DNA of 64,000 nt from Arion vulgaris (GCA_020796225.1 CM036756.1:63417644-63481643); one strand, 5' to 3'; shown: positions 31,624 through 41,649, counted from the first letter of the stretch. Program-made: numbers and translations. Notes: a model not told the origin generated them from the letters alone.

Positions 31624-31874
31624 GAAACACGTAAAACAAAGTACTGTAGTTTTACAAAATACAAAAGCAATAACTAATACCAGCAACGTTTCGATCAAAG
31701 GCCTTTATCAAGCAAACGATGCAACAGGAAGACAATTTCATGCACATTTCATATAATCTACAACAGAAACATCCCAATGGTCCTAAAATGTTAATAAAGA
31801 CCTTTAGGTCGAAACGCTGCTGTGTATTGTTATTGTTTTTGTATTTGTAAAACTAAAGTACTTGTTTTACGTGT
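31624..31874. repeat. inverted pair of repeat M
   Basis: Left arm 31624-31712 (GAAACACGTAAAACAAAGTA ... TCGATCAAAGGCCTTTATCA) and right arm 31791-31874 (TAATAAAGACCTTTAGGTCG ... TTGTTTTACGTGTGTC) are reverse complements with scattered differences. The spacer is about 78 bp. Confidence 0.8.
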
Positions 31875-31879
31875 GTCGC

Positions 31880-31975
31880 CAGTGCTACATAGTTTTACTG
31901 TAGTCTTCCCCTATATGTTATTACGTATGTCACCATTGCTACATAGTTTTACTGCAGTCTTTCCTTATATCGATA
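31880..31975. repeat. two units of the 57-bp minisatellite
   Basis: GCTACATAGTTTTACTGTAG and GCTACATAGTTTTACTGCAG, then TCTTTCCTTATATCGATAA, match the array at 26.9-27.3 kb, about 5 kb away. Confidence 0.8.
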
Positions 31976-32160
31976 ATGATATTCTTAAAAGAATAAAAGA
32001 TATTCTTTAATTGAAGACATTCTAAAATATACGTTGTAACATTAGAGTGACTTCTTAGTTATACAAAGTGTTTATAAAGTCACTTGGCAGTAGATTTTGA
32101 AAATATTTGAGTAAAGATATCACGAATGATGGAAATTTACGTCATGATATTCTAAGTTCC

Positions 32161-32386
32161 TTAACCCTTTCGCTGCTACATACTTTCTGAAGGCTGAGCT
32201 AAAAATAGCTACTCTTTGTTTCTAGGTCACAAACGTAGATGTACGCCTAAATCAGTGGCAGCAGCAATGTATAATGTGTTAACACGTCTTTAGCCCACAG
32301 AGGAGAGATAATAACAGACGTGTTAATGCGTCTTTAGAAGTGAATGGGAAAACGTATATATATGTCCTTAGCAGCTAAAGGGATAA
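32161..32386. mobile_element. MITE with CCCTTT ends (218 bp), copy 1
   Basis: Inverted ends CCCTTTCGCTGCTA and TAGCAGCTAAAGGG. Flanks are TTAA and ATAA. The interior contains CTACTCTTTGTTTCTAGGTC and GTGTTAACACGTCTTTAGCC, shared with copy 2 inside SINE-D at 52.49 kb. The flanks allow a piggyBac-like 4-bp or a TA 2-bp duplication. Confidence 0.8.
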
Positions 32387-32426
32387 TCATACGTGTAGCA
32401 GTATACAACAAGCCGTTGTTATAGCA

Positions 32427-32500
32427 TTATTTTTCGCAGACATCTATTTTCAAATGCATTCAACTCTATATTTTTAGTCGTTTTCCAACATCGCTGAAAT
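32427..32500 (-). mobile_element. NL-c fragment
   Basis: TTTTTCGCAGACATCTATTT and TCAAATGCATTCAAC match 5.63-5.67 kb. Confidence 0.75.
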
Positions 32501-32574
32501 ATCTTCATTGCACTCAGGACATCAATATTTGCTGCAATCTATTTCGCAATATCACCACAGCTTACAGTGACTAA

Positions 32575-32830
32575 CCGTACCAGTTCGATGTTGATTGGTG
32601 AGTCCGTGACTACGATCTGGGAGTCGCAAATCAGTTCATTTATTTTGGCTATACAATCACCGACGACCTATCACTAGATGCGGAACAGCACATCAGAATC
32701 AGCATGACATCAACTACCTTAGCCATGCTGACCATCAGCACCAAGATTGATGAGAAAAAAACCTGTGTGCCGAGCTCACTGAACTATTCCATCGATCTTA
32801 GTCTCTACGTACGTTGCAGAATAAAAAACC
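32575..32830 (+). mobile_element. NL reverse-transcriptase downstream fragment
   Basis: The plus strand encodes VANQFIYFGYTITDDLSLDA then TSTTLAMLT, the (F/Y)xYLGxxI...R region that follows the catalytic domain in many APE-type elements. A 65-codon frame starts at 32704. There is no contact with other NL pieces. Confidence 0.75.
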
Positions 32831-33139
32831 AAGTCCCTACTCACGTTGCAGAGGAAAATAATACACACATTCCACATGCACTGTTTGAGATATATACCTA
32901 GGATCTCCTGAAGTGACAGAGTAACAAATAATGGTATATTAGCTATGCTGGGATGTCTAACTTGGTCACCATTATCTTCCAATGCTTCCTACAACGGCTG
33001 CTGGTTTGTGTTCACATTGTGTAATTGACATAAAATATGCGTAGAAGAGTTTCTGTTAGACTTTAAACATAATTTTCAGATATATCAATTGATAATCTCT
33101 CGAAAGAGGTAAGAAAATCACAATTTAGTCATCTTTCTA
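32831..33139. other. no recognised feature
   Basis: AT-rich unique sequence. Confidence 0.3.
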
Positions 33140-33527
33140 CTTTCTTTTGTCGTCACATTGCTATCAGATTTTTGCACAGTGTCGTGGTTTTCTGTTTTTG
33201 TCTTGCGCTGTTCTAGTAACTTGGGTGATAGATATTTCTGACTTTAACAGGATTCTGCTATGCCGTTTATTCACTTTTTCGTAGTCTTCTCTGCCTTCTT
33301 TCCTGATGTTTTAACAGGATTCTGCTATGCCATTTATTCACTTTTTTGTAGTCTTCCTCTCACCTTCTTTCCTGATGTTTTAACAGGATTCTGCTATGCC
33401 ATTTATTCACTTTTTTGTAGTCTTCCTCTCACCTTCTTTCCTGATGTTTTAACAGGATTCTGCTATGCCATCTATTCACTTTTTCGTAGTCTTCCTCTCA
33501 CCTTCTTTCCTGATGTTCTGTTGTATA
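33140..33527 (-). mobile_element. NL-b 3' end with internal 69-bp x 4 array
   Basis: The minus strand carries the NL-b end (TTTGTCGTCACATTGCTATC complement, tail absent) and then four tandem copies (33246-33521) of a segment encoding TSGKKVRGR and the following residues. Unit spacing is 67, 69 and 69 bp. The element continues after the SINE-H insertion at 33528-33736. Confidence 0.9.
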
Positions 33528-33746
33528 CAAAAAATGAATTGCGTAGGACTTTGCGAATCAACCCCAGCTTTTTAAAGCTGTTTCTGCTTTTTCTATGCAT
33601 TATTGCTTTCTGAACTGTTGGTGCCATCGTTCTTTTGTAAAAATCCACGCGAAACAAATTGCAACCAAACGTGATTCGAACTCAGAACGTCGGCGTTAAT
33701 AGACCGAGTCACTATCCCCTAAGTCACAGACGCCACCTGTTGTATA
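33518..33746 (-). mobile_element. SINE-H with 10-bp TSD inside NL-b
   Basis: Repeats CTGTTGTATA at 33518-33527 and 33737-33746 bound a 209-bp minus-strand SINE-H: head GGATAGTGACTCGGTCTATT, box B GAGTTCGAATCACG, TTTCGCGTGGATTTTTAC, end GCAATTCATTTTTTG. The host NL-b resumes after the right repeat. Confidence 0.93.
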
Positions 33747-34609
33747 GACTGTACATGGCGGTCATAGCTATACGAATGTTTGCATATAGGAAGTTGACAT
33801 CGTTAATGCTGACTTTAAAAACTATTATTTAATCAAGCAAATGAGCGTAACCGATTCTCACATACTTCTTTGTGTTCAGGCCGTTAGAACCTGACCTGAT
33901 TTCCTATGTCGTGCAGTGAACTTTGTTATCCTGACATGTCAAGTGAAAGCTCTTTTTCGGAGAACATAGCTAGTTGTTGAATCTCAAAATCACCTCTCAT
34001 GGCTAGACAATGTTGCCGAGAAAAATAAGAGTCTGCAATCGATATTTCTGTTTAGTATGTATGTTCTCCTCATATACATCATATACCTGTGTATAATTTG
34101 TTAGTTTATCTAATTATTATCATAATATTGAAAACAGTGCAAGGCGTCGTATTAGAAAAAAAAAAGATTCAGCGAAATAGTGTCCCATCTTTAAATCAAA
34201 CAGATATATTTGCACGTACATATACCGAATGACCGTAATTGTTGTATAAATGTGTGTGTTTTAAGAAATGATTGTATGTTATTTGAAGAAAAAGACTGAT
34301 GGAATAGGTTTTTATTAGACTAGACGGGACTCTGCTAAATGTAGGAAAATTGCACAATGTGTAACTTAAATATATTTAGTCAATATTATCAGGTCAACAG
34401 GAAAGCTTGGTATATCAGTTTCTTTATTGATCTTCTAAGTTTCAGTTTGGATTGCATTTAACATATTTTTTCTGTTCTACCATCTCAAGAGTTTGGTATG
34501 GTTAGTTTATTTTTAGAAGTGATTATGTACAGATATGGTAGTTTTTCTATGATGCTAGACAGTGTCACATTGCCAATATTTGATATGTTTCTGTGTTTGA
34601 GATTGAATA
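33747..34609. other. short NL-b remnant, then unassigned AT-rich DNA
   Basis: The first few tens of bases may be NL-b. The rest shows no repeat family or exon. Confidence 0.35.
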
Positions 34610-34765
34610 AAATGCGACATATGGATAAAAGTGACATATGGATAAATGCAACATATGGATACAAGTGGGACGTTGATCGAATTGGGGCATGTATCTGAGT
34701 GGGATATGTAGCAGGGAGTGAGATGTATCAGAGTGGGAGATGTAACAAAGTGGTATAGGGATCAA
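34610..34765. repeat. degenerate 17-20 bp repeat (GTGGGACATGGATC-like)
   Basis: GACATATGGATAAAAGTGAC, ACAAGTGGGACGTTGATCGA, GAGTGGGATATGTAGC and similar words repeat with drift. The same family recurs at 35755-35995. Confidence 0.75.
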
Positions 34766-34778
34766 AGTAAGATATATA

Positions 34779-34779
<1 letters not shown>

Positions 34780-34816
<37 letters not shown>
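34780..34816. repeat. (AT)n microsatellite
   Basis: About 18 AT units. Confidence 0.97.
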
Positions 34817-34822
<6 letters not shown>

Positions 34823-35092
34823 GACAAAGATCAATGGAATTGTTTGTCTGTCCCAATTGTTTTAAGATATCTGGACATCCTACGAACTTGAAATTTAGCA
34901 AGAATGTGGCTTTCATGGATACGAAGAGCGGAAAATTATAAACTATACTTTTATACGTTTCTATAACCATATTTCCAACTTAACGCACATGGTCTTTCTG
35001 CATAGAAATTACCGAGAGTGTCTTTCCATGTTTTCACGAAGTTTCCGGTCACGTGATCATGTTGTTACTTTCGGCCAAACCCCATAATCACA

Positions 35093-35200
35093 AAGTACGG
35101 TAGTTTTATAAAATACAAAAATAATGACAATGCACTGCAACGTTTCGACCAACAAGGCCTTTATCAAGCAAACAATGCAACAAATTGAAGAATGTCACAG
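35093..35200 (-). repeat. repeat M copy
   Basis: CAAAGTACGGTAGTTTTATA and CAACGTTTCGACCAACAAGG, then CCTTTATCAAGCAAAC, are the reverse orientation of the 30.7 kb copy. Confidence 0.7.
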
Positions 35201-35429
35201 CACACTACATACAGACTTTGACAAAGATTATTACTTTCCGCTCAAGTCCTGTGGTCATATAATGCTATGATAACGGTACTATTATTATAACAACGTATTT
35301 TTAACATATTTATTTATAACTTTCTCTAGGGTAGTAGATAAAGTATAGATAGCAGTAGACATGCGCTCGATTCACGTTCGGGCAAATGTTTTTTATTCTA
35401 TAAGTTAATAATCTGAATAAATTTAATTT

Positions 35430-35560
35430 GCCAATTGTTATTTTTCAACTTTCACGGGAATTCAGTTGTATCAGGTTTTACTGGTAATCGAAATGATGGA
35501 CACTTTAAATTGTTATTTGTCAACTTTCACGGGAACTGTAATTCTGTTGTATCAGGTTTT
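35430..35560. repeat. about 78-bp imperfect duplication
   Basis: CAACTTTCACGGGAA ... GTATCAGGTTTTACTGGT occurs at 35446 and 35520. An 87-codon frame crosses both copies (35435-35698) with no recognised motif. Confidence 0.75.
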
Positions 35561-35673
35561 ACTGGTCGATGCATGGAGAGAAAACGTATTGTTTTTAATG
35601 GGGAAGAAGCCGATTTTGAAGGAATGTGGCATGTTTCTTTAAGGGACTTTACAAATAGATTTCAACTAAATTC

Positions 35674-35702
35674 CCCGTGCGAAGAACGGGTAAACTGATA
35701 GT
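35674..35702 (+). mobile_element. possible Helitron 3' terminus
   Basis: A hairpin CCCGT-GCGAAGA-ACGGG is followed by TAAACTGATAGT and then an AT-rich target (ATATAT). Helitrons end with a short hairpin a few bases before CTRRT. CTGAT fits at 35695-35699, or ATAGT as a mutated CTAGT. No 5' TC end was recognised. Confidence 0.35.
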
Positions 35703-35754
35703 ATATATATATATATTTATCAAACTGGGGTAGGGATTAACGAGCGATATATGA

Positions 35755-35995
35755 TATATTTCAAAGTGGCATAGAGATCAAAATGTGACAGATAAAAGTT
35801 GGATATAAATCAAAGTGGGATATAAGTCAAAGTGGTATATAGATCACACCGGACCATAGGTCAAAGTGGGACATAGATCAAAGTGGGATAAATATCAACG
35901 TGGGACATATATCAACGTGGGGCGTAAATCAAAGTTGGACATAGATCCAAGTGGGACATAGATCATAGTAGGAAATAAATCAAGGGGGGATAACC
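35755..35995. repeat. degenerate about 18-bp x 13 array
   Basis: Units near AAGTGGGACATAGATCA with heavy drift. The same family as 34.61-34.77 kb, on the other side of a 1-kb gap. Confidence 0.85.
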
Positions 35996-36204
35996 ATCTA
36001 AAATTGACAAGAATGTGCACAATAAAAATCACAGTAATTGTTAAATCTCTTTGTTAATGTGCAACTAATCATCTCTGCTCTGTATCGTAAACAAAAACTT
36101 TGTCAGATCAAAAGAAGATATTTAAAAAATAAGCATTTGATAGACAGTTGATGTTATATGTTGCTGACACAGTCATAACAGAAGGGAGGTGAATAACACC
36201 GTCA

Positions 36205-37735
36205 CTTTTAAATGGCCAGGCGCACTTCATCCAATATGGGTTCGGGTTCTGTCTCTTCGCTTTCTGTTATTATCTTATGTGGATTTTTAGATGTGTCTTC
36301 ATACATGTTTCTGCAGTACTCACGCCATCTTTCTAGTACATCTTTCTTTTCTGTTAATGTTTTGCCATTGTTATCGTTTATGACTTGTATTGGTGGGCTG
36401 AAATCACGTGTCGTTATATTAATTTTCTTGTACATTTCTCACTCTTAATCTTGTTTTCTTAATTCATCAATTTTATTGCATGAGGTGACTATGTGTTGTT
36501 TGTCTTTCGGATTTATTTCTTGACTTCTCTTGAGTAGATTTTATATTCAGTGCTGCTTCGTTTGTTTTTAGCTTTCTTCTTTCTTCAATTGGCTTCAGTG
36601 TTTTTTCAGTTATGTAGACCCGTTTCTTGTGTACTTTCCTGGGTATGATGTTTTGTGCTGTGGAGATTAATATATCTCTTGCCTGTGTTACCAGTTCGTC
36701 AGGTGTCATGTCCTCTTGAGCCGCCATAAGTATGTCAAATTTGTTTTGTATTTCTATGTTGTATTCTAGTGGAATAACATTTGTATCAAAACATATAAGG
36801 CCAGCTGCTTTCTTTGTTGTCTTCAATCTTAATTTATAATCTGCCACCAGCAGTTCGTGGTCGGAGTCACAGTCTGCTCCGGGGAGTGTCTTTACTGATA
36901 GAATACCTGTTGTCCATTTTCTTTGGACCAAAATGTAATCTATTTGGTTTCAGGTGTTGTCATCTGGTGAGGTCCAGGTGTATAGTCTTCTTGGATGTTG
37001 CCTGCTTAGAGTGTTCGTAATGGAGAGATTATTTTCTATGCAGAATTCAGTTAGTTTTGCGCCTCTTTCGTTTCCTTGTCCTATACTGAAAAGTGTTTCC
37101 TTGCCGACCTTTGCGTTGAAATCGCCCATTACAATCAGGATGTCTCTTTTACCAACTGTATCTATTGCTTCTTGTAAATGTGTGTAGAATTCATCGATCT
37201 CCTCATCAGGAGCTGTAGTTGTTGGGGGTATACTTGGATTAATGTGATCTTTCTGTTCTTTGTCTGTATTCTCATCATGAGTCGGTCGTTGATTGGGTTA
37301 TATCCAAGTAGTGTTGTGGATATTTTCTTTGCAAAAATGAAGCCGACCCCACTCTGTCCATTTGTTGCCTTCCCTGAGTATATTACTGTGTCACCTGTTG
37401 AGGTTTTAAAGTGCCCCTGGCCAGCCCATCTGTGCTCAGTTATTCCAAGTATAGGTGTTTTTGTTCTCTCCATCTCATTGCAAATCATGTGGAGTTTGCC
37501 ATGGTAAAGACTCCTTACATTCCATGTTCCTATTCTTAATTTCTTCCGTAGTCCAATGCCAGGTCTTTCCGCAGTAAGACAGTTGGGCTTTTGGCCGTCA
37601 TCACATTTACTTGTACTTGATCTGCCATCTTTCTATTCCCCAGTTCGCAGAATTGGTCTGACTGGCCTGGGGGGCACGCCATCAGATCTTTGATTTGCTT
37701 GTCTACATTTAGAAAAAAAGAAGGCTTCAAAGATC
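36205..37735 (-). mobile_element. NL element 5' part: APE endonuclease and linker
   Basis: Reading the minus strand from about 37735: RKKLRIGTWNVRSLYHGKLH, then ICNEMERTKTPILGITEHRW, SGVGFIFAKKIS, ILIVMGDFNAK (37110-37127), NQIDYILVQRKW, DCDSDHELLVADYKL (about 36850) and a linker to WREYCRNMYEDTSK and PEPILDEVRLAI. GDFNAK and SDH are the catalytic signatures of the apurinic-endonuclease domain of RTE-like non-LTR elements. One frameshift lies at the C-run near 37225 and one stop (DDNT-stop-NQID) near 36948. The element stops just before the reverse transcriptase, so it is 3'-truncated, the reverse of the usual 5' truncation. Confidence 0.93.
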
Positions 37736-37924
37736 TATAGTATCTCGTAGCTATCTTTAGATTGAGCGTTGTACTAATTTTACGTTGTGTATACTTTATT
37801 ATATGAATAATTTAGAATATTATATTTGTATTTTTCATCGTATATTTGCTCTCAAAGTATTTTATATAGTCTGTGCTCCAATTTGTGTGTTGGAAATCAG
37901 ATTACGTTGTGTAATACTTTACTT
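37736..37924. other. no recognised feature
   Basis: AT-rich sequence between the NL element and SINE-D. Confidence 0.3.
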
Positions 37925-38163
37925 TATCGGGTCTCAATGGCGAAGTGGTTAAGTCGGTTGCCTGTCGTACTGAAGGATGTGGGTTTGAATAGGATTAAGA
38001 CACATGTGAATTTTTAAATGAGATTCCAAAGATTGTTGCCGGAGCTACGGATTCTGTGCTTTGCGCAATGCTCTCGGTAGATGGCTGTTATCTCTGCCGA
38101 CGGGGACGGAGCCATATGGGGACACCCGGTGCAATGAAGTCAATCTTGTGCTATTGAACCTTA
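37925..38163 (+). mobile_element. SINE-D copy, complete core
   Basis: The head GGTCTCAATGGCGAAGTGGT and box B GGGTTTGAATAGG are tRNA-like. The core is the reference for the family: GTTGCCGGAGCTACGGATTC, TGCGCAATGCTCTCGGTAGA, CTCTGCCGACGGGGACGGAG, CCATATGGGGACACCCGGTG, CAATGAAGTCAATC. It is not a functional tRNA because the acceptor ends do not pair. Confidence 0.9.
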
Positions 38164-38229
38164 TACTTTACAGAGCACAGAGTAGATAATTAAATTGTTT
38201 TAGTTATAAGCAAGTCATATATATATATA

Positions 38230-38520
38230 TATGAGATCAAGACACAGAGAAAGCTAATCGTCAATATAAGAAAGAAGCAGTCATCATTTTTCTGGCATGT
38301 GATGAGGAAGGGAGGTTTAGAACACATTGTGACAATCGGTAAAATCGAGGGTAGACGAGACAGAGGAAGACAGATAGAGACAATTTTGGATAGCCTGACT
38401 TTATGGCACAGTAGAGCGTCAACATCTGAGTTGATAGGAAACAACAACGACAGAGATTTGTGGAGATCCATGATCGCCTACGCCAGCCGGCACGGCACCT
38501 GATGATGATGATGATGATAT
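38230..38520 (+). mobile_element. NL-d 3' end with GAT tail
   Basis: A 67-codon plus frame (38299-38502): MRKGGLEHIVTIGKIEGRRD, RGRQIETILDSLTLW and DRDLWRSMIAYASRHGT, then (GAT)n. It matches 9.55-9.75 and 45.97-46.17 kb. Confidence 0.88.
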
Positions 38521-38589
38521 ATATAGAAAAGGAACGGTCAAGAACATAGTTAACAACATGAACAAATATCACCATCTAAGAATGTAGCA

Positions 38590-38960
38590 CGTATGCTAAC
38601 GATAAGACTAGTCAAGTGCTACATATATTCACCATTTTTGTATGAAGCAGAACAGTGGACAATGAGTAAACAAATTGGAAGATGAATTGAAGCTTGTGAA
38701 ATGTGGATATACAGACGGATAGGACGCAGTGTCATGGAAAGAGAAGACTACCTCAAATAAATAAGTTCTCCAATAACTAGGGGTGACAATAGAACTGTTC
38801 AGGAAGATGGACATAAGATAGTTTCAATATTAATTCATATTAAGAGACATGACACTTTTGAAAACCATATTGAAATGTAAGGGGAAAGAATGGAGACTAA
38901 GTTGAAGATAGAGATACAATTGGGAGGTGAACATCAGGAAGTGAATTGCAGGAAAACGTA
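38590..38960 (+). mobile_element. NL-e group fragment
   Basis: The plus strand encodes TIRLVKCYIYSPFLYEAEQW then CEMWIYRRIGR, the region after reverse transcriptase. Stops follow. Confidence 0.75.
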
Positions 38961-38984
38961 TGGTAGAATGTACCGTCAGTGCAC

Positions 38985-39265
38985 AAGACATAACTTGTTG
39001 AAGACCCACGGCAGCAACAATGTAACGCAGAGACGAGACGAAGAGAAACTCACGTAGCTGAGAATCTTCGTGCCGTTGGGGCACAGAGAAAAGGAGCAGA
39101 ACATACAACACCTACATGTCCAGTCCTGATCATGTATGTCCCACCTTTGGTAAGGGATTGTGTTCTAGGATTGGACTCTAAAGTCACCTCCGCACACACC
39201 AGAGAGGTGCAGCACACTTCTGATGCTGTTGTCATCATCGCGATGGACGGATATGAACTTCCGTG
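38985..39265 (+). mobile_element. NL-z C terminus
   Basis: The plus strand shows CPTFGKGLCSRIGL-stop-SHLRTHQRG at about 39138-39210, then a 3' UTR-like CATCATCGCGATGGACGGAT. The Cys/His tail is as at 21.3 kb. One zinc ligand is replaced (F for C) and one stop interrupts. Confidence 0.75.
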
Positions 39266-39618
39266 GAGACATGTAGAAAACCCTGTACAGTTAAAGTCAA
39301 TCCTTCTCCCTTAAGCCATTTCTAAACATAAATTTAGTGTGGGAGTTGTTGAACGTGGTAAACGAAACGAGAATTCCGTGATGATTAAATAACTAGGTTT
39401 TTCTAAAAATTGCAAGTATAATTGTTTTTTCAAATCCAATTCTAACACACTGTAGATATGTCACACGTACTTACATACGTGAGGTCTAGAAATAATAAGT
39501 TTGACATCAGCTATAAGAGATATCAGACAAAAATGTGTTGGAAAAACGTGAGTAAAGAACCAGTTTTCATATCATGATTTATATTGAGGGAAACTATGTT
39601 AGTTTAATATTTTCCTTT

Positions 39619-40538
39619 TGCCCGAGTGGTTACCGGGGCCCAAATTTAGGATGTAAAAAATATAACCACTGTTACCTGTCCCGCATGTCGTAAGAGCCGA
39701 CTAAGGAGGTTTAGCTGAAATCGGATGCACATATCCTAAACGTGTAGAAGTCTATGTGCTTAGAGGCCTACCAAACCAATGTGCAACGTATACACGTTCT
39801 GGCAAAGATAGCGGAGACCCACCAGAAATAGGTTGTATTTTAAAATTCACAGAAAAACTATCAAACATATTGTCCTACATTTGACTGTTAAACGGCACTT
39901 CGATGATAACAACGATTATGTATGCACTGTAGGTAGTTATTAAAAGATTAATTTTCTTAAAATATATTGTAAACCCATTCATCGTGCAGTGGATTTCAAA
40001 AACATATGCAGTGCTAAGAATGCTAAACTTGCATATGATGTACATATCACCCATAGCTATAGCGTGAACCTCCCAAAAATGTCTAACTCAATTGGTTTTG
40101 TAGATATGGATTTTGCAATGTAACCCTTCCAAATTAAAAAAAATTTTCAAATTAGAAAAGCAATATCTCTGCTTATATACAGTTTAGACAAAAGTGGAGG
40201 TTCACGCTATAGCTATGGGTGATATGTACATCATATGCAAGTTTGGCGTTCTTAGCACTTCATATGTTTTTGAAATCCACTGCACGATGAAGTGGGGTTT
40301 TTACAATATATTTTAAGAAAATTAATTTTTTAAATAACTACCTACAGTGCATACACTAATCGCTGTTTATCATCGAAAACGATGCCGTTTGCAACAGGTG
40401 GCAAATTGTAGGACAATATGTTTGATAGTTTTTTCTGTGAATTTTTAAAAATACAACCTATTTCTGGGTGGTCTCCTGCCTTAAACATATCACAAAGAGT
40501 GATTAAAATTGGTCGTAAAGAACGAACGCAAAGAAAAA
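39619..40538 (+). mobile_element. SINE-B split by foldback element
   Basis: 39619-39808 is SINE-B from TGCCCGAGTGGTTACCGGGG to TACACGTTCTGGCAAAG. 40481-40538 resumes with AAACATATCACAAAGAGTGA to the AACGAACGCAAAGAAAAAG tail. The intact copy at 9.12-9.38 kb shows both halves joined. Confidence 0.95.
39809..40480. mobile_element. 0.67-kb foldback transposon, arms of about 280-300 bp
   Basis: The outer ends read GCGGAGACCCACCAGAAATA and, reverse-complemented on the right, GGCAGGAGACCACCCAGAAA. Similarity continues across almost the whole arm (AACCTATTTCTG, CGTGCAGTGGATTTC, CATATGATGTACATATCACC, CATAGCTATAGCGTGAACCT). The loop is about 85 bp. No coding sequence. The exact TSD is uncertain (TA or TTA possible). 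Confidence 0.9.
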
Positions 40539-40554
40539 GAAGTATTTTTCTTTG

Positions 40555-40730
40555 ACCAAAGGCACACGGTGGATGATGTCAATATCACCAGGAATATCTT
40601 TACGTTCTACTGTTTCTGTGGTACCAAATTGATGTTAGTCCACCTGAGAGTCTGTACGATTTGAAAACATCCAAACTACAAATGTGAAATTTGAACATGG
40701 GACCTGTCACCTTCGATGTAAGAACTATAA
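40555..40730 (-). mobile_element. SINE-G degenerate copy
   Basis: CAAATTGATGTTAGTCCACC TGAGAG, GAACATGGGACC and CACGGTGGATGATGTCAATA align with SINE-G in minus orientation. Confidence 0.6.
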
Positions 40731-40984
40731 CGACTATGCTATATCTGTTTTTTGAAACTCATATAGTATTTCTAAAAAATAATAATTAAAGCAAAGGTCA
40801 AGTGTGTTTTCAAACAATTAGCGAAACGAAAAAAAAACAAATATGAAAAGAAAAACTTATGCTAAATGAGACATACAAAAATATTAAAAAGCAGACAAAA
40901 GTAATGTAAAATTATGTATGTTTCATTGTAAATATCAATATCATAAAATGCTGTCATTAGAGAACATTTCTATGATAGTTAATC

Positions 40985-41180
40985 ATCTTCTTCTTCTCCA
41001 GCTTTCTCAGTCTTTGAGGTTCATTGCAGCAGTATCACTCGCCTCCACTCGATTCTGTTCTTTGTCATCGCTTCCCAATTGTTAACTTTTAGTACTTCTA
41101 GGTCTACTTCAATGTTATCTATCTATCGTTATATTGGTCTGCGTTATTGTCTCTTTCCCTTCATAGTTTTTTGTAAATGC
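40985..41180 (-). mobile_element. NL 3' end (IDNIEVDLEVL type)
   Basis: The minus strand encodes IDNIEVDLEVLKVNNWEAMT then KNRIEWRRVILL and a GAAGAAGAAGATG tail. It is another non-LTR C terminus, 5'-truncated and decayed. Confidence 0.75.
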
Positions 41181-41221
41181 AATTTTAGAATTTATGTTCT
41201 CTTCTATTCTTTTTTTCCGAT

Positions 41222-41408
41222 CCAGAAGCACTTGAGCTTTCAGCTCTTTGGCTCGGTGCCATGGACATCGTAACCCTTCGGTTCGGTACCACGAACACCG
41301 TAAATCTGGGAAACCTGTGACTTTTCTGTCAGTCCGCAGAATTGAACCGCACTAACAGGGAGCTTGTAACCCGTCGTCCAACGAACACGCTGGGCAGACG
41401 GGCTCTTC
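41222..41408 (-). mobile_element. SINE-I copy
   Basis: The minus strand reads CCCGTCTGCCCAGCGTGTTC, GTTGGACGACGGGTTACAAG, box B CGGTTCAATTCTGCGG, TTCGTGGTACCGAACCGAAG. Two more copies are at 53.2 and 53.7 kb. Confidence 0.9.
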
Positions 41409-41649
41409 TATTCTTTCAATATGCCCTAGTCATTGTATTCTATTAGCCTTCATGATGTTGGTAATGAATAGTGAATTAAACTAGTTATTGTAACAACAAT
41501 ATGCAAAACTGTATCAAGACCAATTATTCTATGTGGATCCAAAACCAGGAGCAGAACAAAGTTGGAAGAACAATAATACATTCTTTTGAAACCAGTCTTA
41601 AGACGAAACTATGTGCCCAACAAAAGATGAAAATAGTGGAGATTGAAGA

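Noticed and set aside
31620..31880. Hammerhead-ribozyme-like word (TGATAAAGGCC...GGTCGAAACG) in repeat M
   Set aside because: The helix II and GAAAC parts look right, but the catalytic CUGAUGA strand reads UUGAUAA in all copies and no cleavage-site helix was identified.
35435..35698. 87-codon frame as a gene
   Set aside because: It spans an imperfect 78-bp duplication and ends at a possible transposon terminus, with no motif or splice context.
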